Part shown: positions 1-8,508 of the stretch, piece by piece
Layout of the letters: each line of letters opens with the position of its first letter
How positions within the stretch are numbered: the first letter of the stretch is position 1
Assembly (NCBI GenBank): GCA_002469605.1
Contig: DKMV01000132.1
Location: 7,095-25,100 of the forward strand
Reading direction: 5' to 3'
DNA: 18,006 bases
From: Leclercia sp. UBA7405
GTDB taxonomy: Bacteria > Pseudomonadota > Gammaproteobacteria > Enterobacterales > Enterobacteriaceae
Program-made: the position numbers and the translations under genes
The notes under the pieces: generated by a model
Databases searched by the model: none
What the model was told of the DNA's origin: nothing
Seen by the model: only the letters and a program-made list of their open reading frames with translations

Positions 1-282
1 GCCGGCGGCGCCTGCCGGGCCACTCCAGACTTTTTGTCCGTCCAGCAGGACGTTCGCCGAGGTCGGCGCATCGCCGGTCCAGACGTTCCACTCTACCTTC
101 ACATCCACCCCATCATTGACTTTAATAAGGGAGTTGTAATCCTGAGCAGACTGGTTAACTTCAACCATAGCGTATTTATCGTTGCCATTTGTCAGCGTGG
201 CCTTTCCCGGCACTGCCGCAAATACAGGGCTTACCGCGGCGGCGATAAATAAAGCCAGATATTTAGGCTGCATAATTTTCAT
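1..282 (-). CDS. chiA: Secreted chitinase ChiA-like, 5' part only (GH18 family, ChiN domain)
   Basis: This is the first 94 codons of a gene that runs off the left edge. The product starts with a signal peptide (MKIM, then hydrophobic LALFIAAAVSPVFA) cleaved near residue 22. The mature start (AVPGKATLTNG..KYAMVEVNQ) and later stretches (YNSLIKV, VEWNVWTGD, VLLDGQKVWSGP) match, nearly residue for residue, the N-terminal fibronectin-III-like ChiN domain of Serratia marcescens ChiA as I remember it. That enzyme is a secreted processive GH18 chitinase. The catalytic barrel with its DxxDxDxE motif would lie outside the window, so activity cannot be judged. The start at 282 is chosen because AGGA lies 7 bases upstream; the ATG at 273 is too far from it. 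The gene follows gspO in the same direction after 148 bases, making it the likely cargo of the adjacent type II system. E. coli K-12 also has a chitinase near its gsp operon, but that one has a different N-terminal architecture. Confidence 0.88.
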   Translation of the reverse strand, partial: MKIMQPKYLALFIAAAVSPVFAAVPGKATLTNGNDKYAMVEVNQSAQDYNSLIKVNDGVDVKVEWNVWTGDAPTSANVLLDGQKVWSGPAGAAG

Positions 283-316
283 TATTAATTCCTGTTAATA
301 AACGTGAACATAAATA

Positions 317-340
317 ACCATGCATTCCATTAAGCATGGT
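317..340. repeat. Inverted repeat upstream of chiA
   Basis: ACCATGC (317-323) is a perfect 7-base complement of GCATGGT (334-340), with a 10-base spacer. It lies 35-58 bases before the chiA start codon, where a promoter or operator is expected. There is no strong T-run after it on the minus strand, so a regulatory site fits slightly better than a terminator. It may be chance. Confidence 0.3.
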
Positions 341-400
341 GAATCCTTCGATTATTACGATAGCGCGCATACCACCAATAATCGCCCCGAAGCGCTGGCG

Positions 401-428
401 AAAAAAACCGAAGAAATACTTGACCCGG
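401..428 (-). terminator. Weak candidate terminator after gspO
   Basis: Read on the minus strand just after the gspO stop, CCG-(GGTC)-AAG can pair with CTTCGG around a TATTT loop, followed directly by seven T. The stem is short (3+3 pairs) and carries a four-base bulge, so it is poor. If it works it is probably leaky and would let some gsp transcription reach chiA. The remaining bases up to the chiA start hold no recognisable gene. Confidence 0.3.
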
Positions 429-430
429 CT

Positions 431-1228
431 TTAATAAAAAGGCTGGAGGTGCTGACAAATAAATACGACCAGACCGGCGAAGGCCAGGAAAGGCCCAAAA
501 GGAATAACCACCGTGCTGGATTGACGCTGGTAAAGAAGCAGATAGCCAAGGATCCCGCTTATACCCGCCAGCAGAACCAGCGTGGGTAAGCCCTGCCAGC
601 CGCACCAGGCACCGAGCGCCGCCAACAGTTTGAAATCGCCATACCCCAGCCCTTCGCGCCCGGTCGCCAGGCGAAATATCCAGTAGACCAGCCAGAGCGA
701 GAGATAGCCGGCCGCAGCGCCGTACAGGGCATCGCGCAGGGGTAAAGTATGGCCCAGCGTATGCAGCAGCAGCCCGGCCCACAACAGGGGCTGGGTAAGA
801 CAGTCGGGCAGCAGCTGGTGCTGCAGATCGATTAGCGCCAGCGGCAGTAATAAGGCCAGCAACAGCCAGAGCGACAGCAGTGACAGGAGGTCAGAAAAGC
901 AGCAGGCGCTGGCGGCGAAAAAGAGTGCGGTAAAGAGTTCGATAAAGAAGAGCCGGCGGGGAATTGGCGTTTGGCACGCTTTGCAGCGCCCGCGCAGCAT
1001 CAGCCAGCTCACAAGCGGAATATTTTCCAGGGCGCTAAGCCGGTGCTGGCACACCGGGCAGTGCGACGGCGGCCAGAGCAGATTGCCGCAGGGTTCTTCG
1101 GCGAAGAGCATCGGCGGCACGCGCTCCGTCACCACCCCGAGAAAACTGCCGACGATCGCCCCCAGCACGCCGCTCATCATGGCGAAGGCCAGCGGCGCGC
1201 CCTCGCGGATCGTCAACAGCGTATTCAT
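431..1228 (-). CDS. gspO: Type II secretion prepilin peptidase/N-methyltransferase GspO
   Basis: This is the inner-membrane aspartyl protease that removes the leader from pseudopilins GspG-K and N-methylates the new N-terminus. The 265 residues are mostly hydrophobic, with about eight membrane segments. A cytoplasmic zinc-binding loop with CPVC (57-60) and CKAC (82-85) lies after the first segment. The two catalytic aspartates are D134 (in ALID) and D198 (in GYGDFK), 64 residues apart, the same spacing as the known pair in Vibrio TcpJ. Length is normal for the family. Its ATG overlaps the gspM stop (ATGA), so translation is probably coupled. It is the last gsp gene before chiA. A full-length enzyme with both motif sets is expected to be active. 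Confidence 0.96.
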   Translation of the reverse strand: MNTLLTIREGAPLAFAMMSGVLGAIVGSFLGVVTERVPPMLFAEEPCGNLLWPPSHCPVCQHRLSALENIPLVSWLMLRGRCKACQTPIPRRLFFIELFTALFFAASACCFSDLLSLLSLWLLLALLLPLALIDLQHQLLPDCLTQPLLWAGLLLHTLGHTLPLRDALYGAAAGYLSLWLVYWIFRLATGREGLGYGDFKLLAALGAWCGWQGLPTLVLLAGISGILGYLLLYQRQSSTVVIPFGPFLAFAGLVVFICQHLQPFY

Positions 1229-1710
1229 GCCGTTTTTTTCCAGGTGAGCTGGATTTCGGCCTGCACGTCGCTAAGATGATCGACCGGCCTCAGGCTCATC
1301 TTCTCCAGCCTGACGCCGGAGGTCATATTAATCTCGCGCAGCCAGTTCTTCAGGATATAAACATTCACCCGACGAATGCCAAAGGATAAAGTTTGCCCTT
1401 CCTGACGCACGTCCGTTAAGGATAACTGCACCTCATGAGCACTATTTTCAATCAGGCTGCGGGGATTATCGGTTTTCACCTGCATAACCTGCAGATGGTT
1501 TTTATCGATTTCGCTGCGCATCCAGCTTAATGTCTCTTTTTGCCGGGACAACATCGACTTATTATTTTGAATAATATTATCCAACGGAATGACTCCCATG
1601 TAATAAACGGCGGCACAGCAAAGGGTGGCCGCGCACAGTTTTAAGATTGTTTTTTCCCTGGTGCTGTAATTCTGGTAGCGTGATTTTAATAAGGCTATTC
1701 GTTCTTTCAT
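1225..1710 (-). CDS. gspM: Type II secretion platform protein GspM
   Basis: GspM is a bitopic inner-membrane protein that pairs with GspL in the assembly platform. The 161 residues have a short cytoplasmic start (MKERIALLKSRYQNYSTREK), one membrane segment at about 22-42, a helical linker, and a periplasmic ferredoxin-like region. This is the usual GspM layout and size. GspM sequences diverge strongly, so the call rests on topology plus position between gspL and gspO. It overlaps gspL by 4 bases (ATGA) and gspO by 4 bases. Its first 200 bases are clearly richer in A and T than the neighbouring genes. Confidence 0.9.
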   Translation of the reverse strand: MKERIALLKSRYQNYSTREKTILKLCAATLCCAAVYYMGVIPLDNIIQNNKSMLSRQKETLSWMRSEIDKNHLQVMQVKTDNPRSLIENSAHEVQLSLTDVRQEGQTLSFGIRRVNVYILKNWLREINMTSGVRLEKMSLRPVDHLSDVQAEIQLTWKKTA

Positions 1711-2846
1711 TTATATTTCCCAACGATCATGGCGGTCCAGGGAGCCTCTTTTGAAACGGGCATCACCTTAAAATCAAAATGCGCGCTAGCCTGGTTAACA
1801 AAATCCTGAAATGCCTGCGGGTTTTGCGCACTGCCATTTAAGGTGAGGGTGCCCTGGGCGGCGTCGTATTCCAGCAGATCGATGCCGAGAGCCGGCACCG
1901 CCTGTTTCGCCTTCTCCAGCTCCTCCAGCTGCAAAAAGACGCCCCTGGTCTGCTTTTTGAGGTTCTGTCCAAAATGGTATTTGATATTGGTTTGCTGGCG
2001 CAGGCTGGGGAAATGGTGCTGGTAGAGCTGCACGATCTCCTGCTGGGTCTGGTTCTCCTGCTGTACCAGCATCCACGCCATGGCGATGCGCGGTCCGAGC
2101 AGCAGGCCCAGCGACAGCACCCCGACCGCGACCATCGCCATTTTGAAGCTTTTACCGCTCCCTTTGGCCACGCGTTCGCTGAACGCCCCGTGCAAAAGGT
2201 TTGCGCGGCAGCGTTGCCATTGCGCCTGGATCAGCATCAGCGGGTGCGTCTGGGGCTGAAGGTCGTCCACCTGCAGCTCTGCCGGGGCAGCGCCGTAGCA
2301 GCGCACCGGCCCCTCGCCCGCTTTTTGCAGCATGACCGGCAGCAGCGTGGCGTCAACGGCGCAGGCTTCGCCGGTGTCAAAGCGCAGCCAGTACTCCTCT
2401 TCCCACTGCGCCAGGGTGCAGCCCCCTTCGATGACGGGCAGCAGCCAGGCATCCGGCAGCACCTGAACGGCATTCAGCCCCGCCTCCTGCAGAGTGTTAA
2501 GCCACAGGCGCAGACGCACGGCATCGATAGCCACCGCGTCTACCTCGCGCCCTTTTTTGTTCAGCACCGTCCAGTGAAGGTTGTCCACGTCACCCAGCAG
2601 CGTATCCTCTGCCATCCAGGAGAAGGGGGCAGACCGGGCGGGCCCTTTTTTTGGCAGCGAAAAGTGGCGGAAGACCATTTCGCTTGCGGGCAGCAGCAGA
2701 CAGACGCGTGCCGCCAGCGGATGGTCAGCCAGAGCGGCGAGCCCTTCAAGGTCCTCCAGAATCTCCGGCTGCTGGCTGCTGGAGTCGCACCAGCTAATTT
2801 TCCCGCCCGCAAGGGACTCGGGACGAATAAAAAGTACCTGTTTCAT
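1707..2846 (-). CDS. gspL: Type II secretion platform protein GspL
   Basis: GspL links the cytoplasmic ATPase GspE to the inner-membrane platform. The first roughly 235 residues form the actin-like cytoplasmic domain, ending in a family-typical NLLHGAF motif (217-223). They are followed by one membrane segment (about 236-262) and a periplasmic ferredoxin-like domain with a coiled-coil linker rich in Q and K. The start is uncertain by one codon: GTG at 2849 directly precedes ATG at 2846. I prefer the ATG (379 aa) because the purine-rich GTAGAG lies 4 bases before it. The gene starts 15 bases after the gspK stop, one of the few non-overlapping junctions in the operon. Confidence 0.93.
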   Translation of the reverse strand: MKQVLFIRPESLAGGKISWCDSSSQQPEILEDLEGLAALADHPLAARVCLLLPASEMVFRHFSLPKKGPARSAPFSWMAEDTLLGDVDNLHWTVLNKKGREVDAVAIDAVRLRLWLNTLQEAGLNAVQVLPDAWLLPVIEGGCTLAQWEEEYWLRFDTGEACAVDATLLPVMLQKAGEGPVRCYGAAPAELQVDDLQPQTHPLMLIQAQWQRCRANLLHGAFSERVAKGSGKSFKMAMVAVGVLSLGLLLGPRIAMAWMLVQQENQTQQEIVQLYQHHFPSLRQQTNIKYHFGQNLKKQTRGVFLQLEELEKAKQAVPALGIDLLEYDAAQGTLTLNGSAQNPQAFQDFVNQASAHFDFKVMPVSKEAPWTAMIVGKYK

Positions 2847-2861
2847 CACGCTCTACTTTTG

Positions 2862-3872
2862 TTATTCCATCATTCGGTATCGACGCTGCCAGGTCACAAT
2901 CTCGCCCGCTTCGCTATTCACCTGAAGCTGGCTGACCACGCGCAGCGTGAGATCGTCGGTATTGCCGGTATAGTTCACCCGGAAATGGCGGCTTGTCGTG
3001 GCAATCCGATCCGCCACCTTAGGTAAATCCTCTTTGAGCTGCGGGAAGTTCTGCTCCAGCACCTTGCTGAAGGCCTCGGTGTTTTCCCAGCCGCTTTCCG
3101 GGCGCTGATCCAGCACCCGCAGGGCATCATCCGTGGTGAGCTTGCCGGGAAACAGCGCGGCCAGCACGGGCGCCTGAGCGGGTGTCAGGGTATTCACATT
3201 CACCTTGCTGGCGGTATCCGGCAGCGCGCACAGCAGCTTGCTGACCTTTGCCCAGGCGGCGGCAGGGAACGCGGGCAGCAGCCTTAACTCCGCGATGGTG
3301 CTCATCATCTGGTTCGCGGGCTGCCGGGCGGGCTGCAGGCCCACCCAGGCATCGCGCTCCGCCGCCCCTTTTGCCGTCAGGCTATCGCCGTCGAGGTAGT
3401 CCAGCAGCTGGGCATAGACCTCCTCCGCCGCGCTCTGGCTGAGCCCGCTTTCGGTAAGAAGCTGTTCCACCGTTTGCTGTTTAGCCGGTTTTTCCGTGGT
3501 GACCGGGGCGTTTTCGCCCTCGGCCGCCGGCTGGGCCGCCAGCAGGTTATTGACGTTAAAGCAGTCCTGAGCGTCTTCGACCCGGGCCGTTACCGTGTAG
3601 TCTTCCCCCTGGGTTTCCACCGGCTGGTGCCAGTCGCCCTCCGGGGTGAGGGTTTTATTTTCACCGCTGAGGCTGGCCTGCAGCCGCGCTTTAATCTCCG
3701 CCTCCTGCGCCTGCATGGCCCAGCGCAGCTGCTGCTGGCTCACCTGATAATGCGTTTTTTGCAGATTGCGGCAGAACTGCTGGCTGATTTTGGCGGCCAG
3801 CGCCGACATCATCACCAGCAGGATCAACACCACCAGCAGGGCAACGCCCCGCTGCTTTGCAGGCTGGTTCAT
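2862..3872 (-). CDS. gspK: Type II secretion minor pseudopilin GspK
   Basis: GspK is the largest minor pseudopilin, capping the pseudopilus tip with GspI and GspJ. The start is set at 3872, where ATG overlaps the gspJ stop as ATGA. An open frame continues further upstream, but that part has an unlike composition and lies inside gspJ. The product is 336 aa. The leader MNQPAKQRG is cut before VALLVVLILL. As in other GspK proteins, the usual glutamate at position +5 is absent. The bulky globular region contains DCFNVNNLL near the N-terminal third and two SAM-like helical parts with the family's calcium-site region. Length and position are typical. Confidence 0.95.
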   Translation of the reverse strand: MNQPAKQRGVALLVVLILLVMMSALAAKISQQFCRNLQKTHYQVSQQQLRWAMQAQEAEIKARLQASLSGENKTLTPEGDWHQPVETQGEDYTVTARVEDAQDCFNVNNLLAAQPAAEGENAPVTTEKPAKQQTVEQLLTESGLSQSAAEEVYAQLLDYLDGDSLTAKGAAERDAWVGLQPARQPANQMMSTIAELRLLPAFPAAAWAKVSKLLCALPDTASKVNVNTLTPAQAPVLAALFPGKLTTDDALRVLDQRPESGWENTEAFSKVLEQNFPQLKEDLPKVADRIATTSRHFRVNYTGNTDDLTLRVVSQLQVNSEAGEIVTWQRRYRMME

Positions 3873-4501
3873 TGCTGCTCTCCTGGCGCCGGGGCCTTTT
3901 CCGGTTCGGCGGCATGTTCCGTTTCCGCGGCGACCGTGACGTCTGGCCTGGCGCCCGGGGTGGTAAATACCCAGCGCCAGGTCTCGCCGTTCTGCATCGT
4001 CAGGGTGAGCTCCACCCCCTCCGGCTGCTGGTCGGGTTCGTTCCAGCTTTTCTGCCACCCGTCGCGCCAGAAGCGCCAGCGCAGGGACTTCACGTCGCTG
4101 ACGATGGGCACCGCCTCCGGCTTCACGTCGGCGGGGCTGTCAATAGCGGGCCAGACGTCGCGCCACAGCCGCCCCTCTTCCAGGCGCCAGCGCACGCGCT
4201 CAAGCTGCAGCGTGCCGCTGACGCCGTTTAAGGTGGTCAGCTCAACGGTGTCGTCTTTTGCCAGGAAGCGTTCATCCTCGTTGCGCGGCGCGCGCGCCTG
4301 CAGCTGGAAAAAGTCGCGCTCCAGCAGGCTCCAGGCGCGCTGGAGCTGGTTCAGCCTGCCCGCGCTGGCGTCGGTGGCGGAGCTGGTGCGCATGGCGCCG
4401 TCCAGGATCTGCCAGGCAAGGGTGCTGATGACCGCAAAGATAGTCAGCGCAATCATTACCTCCAGCAGGGTAAAGCCGCGCTGGCGCTGCGTCCGTTTCA
4501 C
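3869..4501 (-). CDS. gspJ: Type II secretion minor pseudopilin GspJ
   Basis: GspJ is a minor pseudopilin of the tip complex with GspI and GspK. The 210-residue product begins with the leader MKRTQRQRG, cut before FTLLEVMIALTIF, with the conserved glutamate at +5 and a hydrophobic helix. The globular domain is rich in W and R (RVRWRLEEG, LRWRFWRDG), as usual for GspJ. The tail is rich in A, E and P. It overlaps gspI by 4 bases and gspK by 4 bases, so the tip-complex genes are translationally coupled. Confidence 0.95.
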   Translation of the reverse strand: MKRTQRQRGFTLLEVMIALTIFAVISTLAWQILDGAMRTSSATDASAGRLNQLQRAWSLLERDFFQLQARAPRNEDERFLAKDDTVELTTLNGVSGTLQLERVRWRLEEGRLWRDVWPAIDSPADVKPEAVPIVSDVKSLRWRFWRDGWQKSWNEPDQQPEGVELTLTMQNGETWRWVFTTPGARPDVTVAAETEHAAEPEKAPAPGEQQ

Positions 4502-4878
4502 TTAACCTCCCCCGGAGCAATAATATGCAGGGTGATCACCGGCTGGCTTTCATCGCCCTCGCCATAGACCCGAACCTCGTTAGCCCACCCTTTATTCGCC
4601 GTTTTCACCCGCTGTTTACGCCACTCCCAGCTGCGCCCGCCCATCAGCTCCGTGCCCTGCTCTTCGGCATCCGGAAAGTCGCTTTTCACCAGCTGCGCCT
4701 CGGCGAGCAGGTTTTCTGCCACCCAGCTCGCCTGCAGCGTCTCGGCAAGACCGTGGGTGAAGCGGACGTTGAGCGACACCGAGTTCATCAGCGCCAGCGC
4801 GGCGGTGGAGAAAATGACCAGCGCCACCATTACTTCCAGCAGGGTCATCCCCTGCTGTTTTGCCGTGCGGTTAGTCAT
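4498..4878 (-). CDS. gspI: Type II secretion minor pseudopilin GspI
   Basis: GspI is the minor pseudopilin thought to nucleate the GspI-J-K tip. The product is 126 aa, normal for the family. The leader MTNRTAKQQG is cut before MTLLEVMVALVIF, with the glutamate at +5. WVAENLLAEA is the conserved stretch after the helix. Its start lies 8 bases inside the end of gspH, and its stop overlaps gspJ by 4 bases. Confidence 0.95.
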   Translation of the reverse strand: MTNRTAKQQGMTLLEVMVALVIFSTAALALMNSVSLNVRFTHGLAETLQASWVAENLLAEAQLVKSDFPDAEEQGTELMGGRSWEWRKQRVKTANKGWANEVRVYGEGDESQPVITLHIIAPGEVK

Positions 4879-5356
4879 TGTTCTCTACCAGTACCGGTGC
4901 CGCGCCCTGGGATATGACGCGGAAATGGTGTTCTTTATCAAAACTTTGCAGGGTCAGCGTAAAGCGGCCAATCTCACCGTCCGGCAGAAACAGGATCTGC
5001 GGCTCGGCGTCCGTGGTGGCGGCCAGGCGCTGGGGTGAGAGCGAAACGTGCATCTCTTCCGGGAACGCCCCTGCGGTGGTAATACGCCCGGCCGTTAAGG
5101 GAACCCAGCGGCGCTCGCCCTTATTATCTTCCAGCGTTACCAGCTGATATTTTTCGGTAGTGAGGGTCATCCCAACAATATTTCCGTCCATCACCGCGCG
5201 ATCGGAACCATATTCAATAACGGCTTTAAGCTGCTGGCCAAATATATCCGCGCCGCTGCGTGACGGTATGGTTGACACCACCATCATGGCGCAGCTGGCA
5301 AATATCACCAGCGCCAGAATAATTTCCAGCAACGTAAAGCCGCGTTGGTTTTTCAT
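4871..5356 (-). CDS. gspH: Type II secretion minor pseudopilin GspH
   Basis: GspH is the minor pseudopilin linking the tip complex to the main GspG filament. The product is 161 aa. The very short leader MKNQRG is cut before FTLLEIILALVIF. The C-terminal part is a beta-rich domain containing ILFLPDGEIGRFTLTL, the GspH signature region. Its ATG shares one base with the gspG stop (TAATG). Length and order are as expected. Confidence 0.95.
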   Translation of the reverse strand: MKNQRGFTLLEIILALVIFASCAMMVVSTIPSRSGADIFGQQLKAVIEYGSDRAVMDGNIVGMTLTTEKYQLVTLEDNKGERRWVPLTAGRITTAGAFPEEMHVSLSPQRLAATTDAEPQILFLPDGEIGRFTLTLQSFDKEHHFRVISQGAAPVLVENND

Positions 5357-5805
5357 TATTTCGCGTTTTTATCGAGAGACCAGTTGGTAATGTCATCGGC
5401 GGTATTGGCTTCACCGTCCGGACCAGCAGAGAAAATATCGATAGCGCTGTGTTCGCCCGGGCTTACCAGCAGATAATCGTTGCCCCAGGGATCCTGCGGC
5501 AGGCGGCGAATATAACCCCCGGCGCGGTAGCCGTTGGGGATCGGCGCGATTTCTGGTTTGTTTACCAGCGCCTGCAGCCCCTGTTCGGTGGTCGGATAAC
5601 GGTGGTTATCCAGCTTATACATATCCAGCGAACCTTCGAGCGCCACTATATCGCTGGTCGCTTTTTGGGTGTCCGCTTTCTCTTTATTGCCCATTAAGTT
5701 TGGCACTACCATACTCGCCAGAACGCCGAGAATAACAATTACCACCATTAATTCGAGCAAAGTGAAGCCCGCCTGGGAAGCCAGGTGTTTTCTTTTCATA
5801 GCCAT
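5356..5805 (-). CDS. gspG: Type II secretion major pseudopilin GspG
   Basis: GspG forms the pseudopilus that pushes cargo through the secretin. The product is 149 aa. The leader MAMKRKHLASQAG is cut before FTLLELMVVIVIL with E at +5. The mature part has the strongly conserved block YPTTEQGLQAL, then LPQDPWGNDY, and near the end the acidic loop SAGPDGEANTADDI that binds calcium in this family. ATG at 5805 is chosen over ATG at 5799 because AGG stands 7 bases before it. The gene begins 3 bases after the gspF stop. This is the best conserved of the five pseudopilins and the clearest marker of the system. Confidence 0.98.
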   Translation of the reverse strand: MAMKRKHLASQAGFTLLELMVVIVILGVLASMVVPNLMGNKEKADTQKATSDIVALEGSLDMYKLDNHRYPTTEQGLQALVNKPEIAPIPNGYRAGGYIRRLPQDPWGNDYLLVSPGEHSAIDIFSAGPDGEANTADDITNWSLDKNAK

Positions 5806-5808
5806 TAT

Positions 5809-7017
5809 TTAACCTACCATATTATTAAGTTGCAGAAGCGGCTGTAATATTGACAGGACGATGAATAAAACAATCGTCGCCATTGATACCACCAGCGCCG
5901 GTTCAAATACCGACAGCGTTAAGGTAATTCGATGCTGCAGTGCCGATTCCTGATTTTCCGCCGCGCGATCCATTAAATTACCTAATTCACCGCTCTCCTC
6001 ACCGGAGGCGATCATATAGAGCATGGTGGGCGGGAATAATTTCGCCTGCTCCAGCGCCGCGTATAACGTCGCCCCCTGGCGTACGGTATCTGCCGCCTGC
6101 TCCAGCACCTGCCGGGCATAGAGGTTTTCGATACCGTCCATGGCGATATACATCCCTTCGAGCAGCGGCACGCTGCTGGCCTGCAGGATGCTCAGGGTAC
6201 GGATATAGCGGGCGCTGTTAATGGCGCACACCAGTTTTTTGACCGGCGAGCCGAGCACCTGCCAGCTGTGCCAGCGAAAACGGTTTTTGGCGTTGCGCAG
6301 CCAGGCTTTAAAAGCCACAGTGCCCCCGACAATACCGCCCACAATGTAAATGCCCCAGGCCTGCAAAAAGTCGCTCACCGCAATCAGCGTGCGGGTGGTG
6401 ATGGGCAGTTGCTGCTTCATGTGGGTAAACTGCTCAATGACCTGCGGCACCACCGCCACCAGCAGAATGCTGATAACCGCAACGGCCACCACGGTCAGGG
6501 TGATGGGGTAAACCATCGCCTGCGTCAGCTTGCTTTTCATCTTCTGGCGCTGTTCGTTGTACTCGGCCAGTTTTTCCAGCACGTCGCCCAGGTGGCCGGT
6601 TTTTTCCCCGGCCATCACCAGGGTGCAGTACAGCTTATCGAAGGTGCGCGGAAACTGGCTGAAGGCGTCGAACAGGGTGTGCCCTTCCACCACTTTTTCG
6701 CGGATCTCCACCACCATTGCCGCCAGCTTTTTATCTTCGGTCTGTTTTGAGATGGCCTTCAGGGCGCTCTCCAGCGGCAGCGCGGCGTTAACCAGCGTCG
6801 AGAGCTGGCGGGTAAACATCGACAGCACCGGCGTGGAGAGCTTCGCCCCGGTTTTCGCTTTGCCGCCGCCCGCGGGCTCGCGGGTTTCGGTAATGCTTAA
6901 CGGCATCAGCTTCTGCTCGCGCAGCCACTGCCGCACCTGTTTTTGCCCTTCGGCCTGCAGCGTGCCGCGCTGGGTTTTGCCCGCCGCGTTGGTCGCGGTC
7001 CATGCGTAGAAGGCCAT
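5809..7017 (-). CDS. gspF: Type II secretion inner-membrane platform protein GspF
   Basis: GspF is the polytopic core of the inner-membrane platform, contacting GspE and GspL and probably the growing pseudopilus. The product is 402 aa, typical. The cytoplasmic start ([14 protein letters not shown]) is followed by two repeated helical GspF domains, each beginning with a stretch like the one at LSMFTRQLSTLVNAALPL. Hydrophobic segments lie near 170-195, 218-240 and 375-397. The conserved GEKTGHLGDVLEKLA and the matching GEESGELGNLMDRAA mark the repeat. The ATG overlaps the gspE stop by one base (TGATG). Confidence 0.97.
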   Translation of the reverse strand: MAFYAWTATNAAGKTQRGTLQAEGQKQVRQWLREQKLMPLSITETREPAGGGKAKTGAKLSTPVLSMFTRQLSTLVNAALPLESALKAISKQTEDKKLAAMVVEIREKVVEGHTLFDAFSQFPRTFDKLYCTLVMAGEKTGHLGDVLEKLAEYNEQRQKMKSKLTQAMVYPITLTVVAVAVISILLVAVVPQVIEQFTHMKQQLPITTRTLIAVSDFLQAWGIYIVGGIVGGTVAFKAWLRNAKNRFRWHSWQVLGSPVKKLVCAINSARYIRTLSILQASSVPLLEGMYIAMDGIENLYARQVLEQAADTVRQGATLYAALEQAKLFPPTMLYMIASGEESGELGNLMDRAAENQESALQHRITLTLSVFEPALVVSMATIVLFIVLSILQPLLQLNNMVG

Positions 7018-8495
7018 CAGGCTTCTCCTCCGCGCTCGGCGGTCACGCGCATCACCTCTTCCAGAGAGGTGATGCCGCTTATCACTTTCAGCAGGCCGTT
7101 CTCGCGCAGGCTGTAGGCCTGCTTAAAGAGCTGGGTTTCGATGGACATTTCGTCCTTATCTTCGTGGATGGCGCGGCGCATGGCGGTATCCACCACCAGA
7201 AACTCATGAATGCCCGCACGTCCCTGATAGCCGCTCTGGCGGCAGTGCTCACAGCCCACCGCGCGGTAAATTGCTTTCGGCGGCGTTGCCATAAAGCTGA
7301 ACAGGGTCTTTTCATTGTCATCCAGCGGACTGGTGGTACGGCAGTGGGTACAAAGCCGACGCACCAGACGCTGGGCAATAACACCGAGTAACGATGATCC
7401 GATTAAAAATGATTCCAGCCCCATATCCCGCAGGCGGGTAATGGCCCCGGCGGCGCTGTTGGTGTGCAGGGTCGACATCACCAGGTGACCGGTGAGCGAA
7501 GCCTGCACCGCAATTTGCGCCGTTTCGCCGTCGCGGATCTCGCCGATCATCACCACGTCTGGATCCTGGCGCAGGATAGCGCGCAGCCCGCGGGCAAAGG
7601 TCATGTCCACGCGCGGGTTAACCTGGGTCTGCCCTACCCCTTCCAGCTCGTATTCGATCGGATCTTCAACGGTCAGGATATTGCGCTCATGGCCGTTCAG
7701 CGCCGACAGAATGGCGTACAGGGTGGTACTTTTGCCGGAGCCGGTCGGCCCGGTCACCAGGATGATGCCGTGGGGACGGTCAATCAGCCCTTTTAATTTC
7801 TCAAGCTCTTCGTCAATCAGGCCGAGCTTATTGATATCCGGCTTCAGATTGCTTTTATCCAGCAGACGCATGACCACCCGCTCGCCGTACTGGGAGGGAA
7901 TGGTGGAAACGCGCACGTCGATGGCCTTACGGCCGATGCGCAGCGAGATACGGCCATCCTGCGGCAGGCGCTTTTCGGCGATATCGAGTTTAGACATGAC
8001 CTTAATACGCGACACCAGCAGCGGTGCCAGCTTGCGCGCCGGCTGCAGCACCGGGCGCAGCACGCCGTCAACGCGAAAACGGATACTCAGGGTGCGCTCA
8101 AAGGTTTCGATATGAATATCCGAGGCACCCTCTTTTACCGCCTCGCCGAGAATGGCGTTGATCAGGCGGATCACCGGCGAGTTTTCGTCGTTATCCAGCA
8201 GATCTTCGTTGTCCGGGATCTCCTCGGTTAAGGCCATCAGATCGATATCCGCGTCCATGTCGTCCACCAGCTGCTGGGAGACGCCGCTGTTCTGCTGCCA
8301 GATTTTTGCCAGCAGCTCGTCAAAGGCCTCCGGCGTCAGGGTAACCGGGACAAAGGAGCGCCCCAGTACCCGGCGCATCTCCAGCAGCGCAAAGATGGGC
8401 GCGTCATTACGCAGGTAAACCTGATTGTCGTAAAACAGCACGCCGTGATCTTTTGCGTAGTTACTGCTGCACAGCATTTTGCTCAGCTCGTCCAT
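7017..8495 (-). CDS. gspE: Type II secretion assembly ATPase GspE
   Basis: GspE is the cytoplasmic hexameric ATPase that powers pseudopilus assembly. With the ATG at 8495 the product is 492 aa, a normal length. The Walker A is GPTGSGKS (249-256). The Asp box follows at [18 protein letters not shown], Walker B is [12 protein letters not shown] (311-322), and the His box is [12 protein letters not shown] four-cysteine zinc module, CTHC (382-385) and CEHC (415-418), is present as in most GspE proteins. The frame is open further upstream, but that stretch overlaps gspD and looks unlike GspE. AGGTG lies 4 bases before ATG 8495 and only 1 base before ATG 8498, which favours the former. All catalytic motifs are intact. 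Confidence 0.97.
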   Translation of the reverse strand: MDELSKMLCSSNYAKDHGVLFYDNQVYLRNDAPIFALLEMRRVLGRSFVPVTLTPEAFDELLAKIWQQNSGVSQQLVDDMDADIDLMALTEEIPDNEDLLDNDENSPVIRLINAILGEAVKEGASDIHIETFERTLSIRFRVDGVLRPVLQPARKLAPLLVSRIKVMSKLDIAEKRLPQDGRISLRIGRKAIDVRVSTIPSQYGERVVMRLLDKSNLKPDINKLGLIDEELEKLKGLIDRPHGIILVTGPTGSGKSTTLYAILSALNGHERNILTVEDPIEYELEGVGQTQVNPRVDMTFARGLRAILRQDPDVVMIGEIRDGETAQIAVQASLTGHLVMSTLHTNSAAGAITRLRDMGLESFLIGSSLLGVIAQRLVRRLCTHCRTTSPLDDNEKTLFSFMATPPKAIYRAVGCEHCRQSGYQGRAGIHEFLVVDTAMRRAIHEDKDEMSIETQLFKQAYSLRENGLLKVISGITSLEEVMRVTAERGGEA

Positions 8496-8508
8496 CATGC
8501 ACCTGTGC

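Noticed and set aside
320..589. Plus-strand 89-codon frame between chiA and gspO
   Set aside because: Two thirds of it lies opposite the end of gspO, it has no ribosome site, and no recognisable protein family. A real small gene here cannot be fully excluded.
1974..3026. Long plus-strand frame (350 codons) opposite gspL and gspK
   Set aside because: It covers two well-supported minus-strand genes, lacks a sensible ribosome site and has a composition typical of antisense frames.
3873..4058. 62-residue N-terminal extension of gspK
   Set aside because: It overlaps gspJ in another frame, and would place the pseudopilin leader and membrane helix in the interior, which is incompatible with prepilin processing.
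3474..4505. Plus-strand frame (343 codons) opposite gspK and gspJ
   Set aside because: Antisense shadow of two overlapping pseudopilin genes; low-complexity S/R-rich product.
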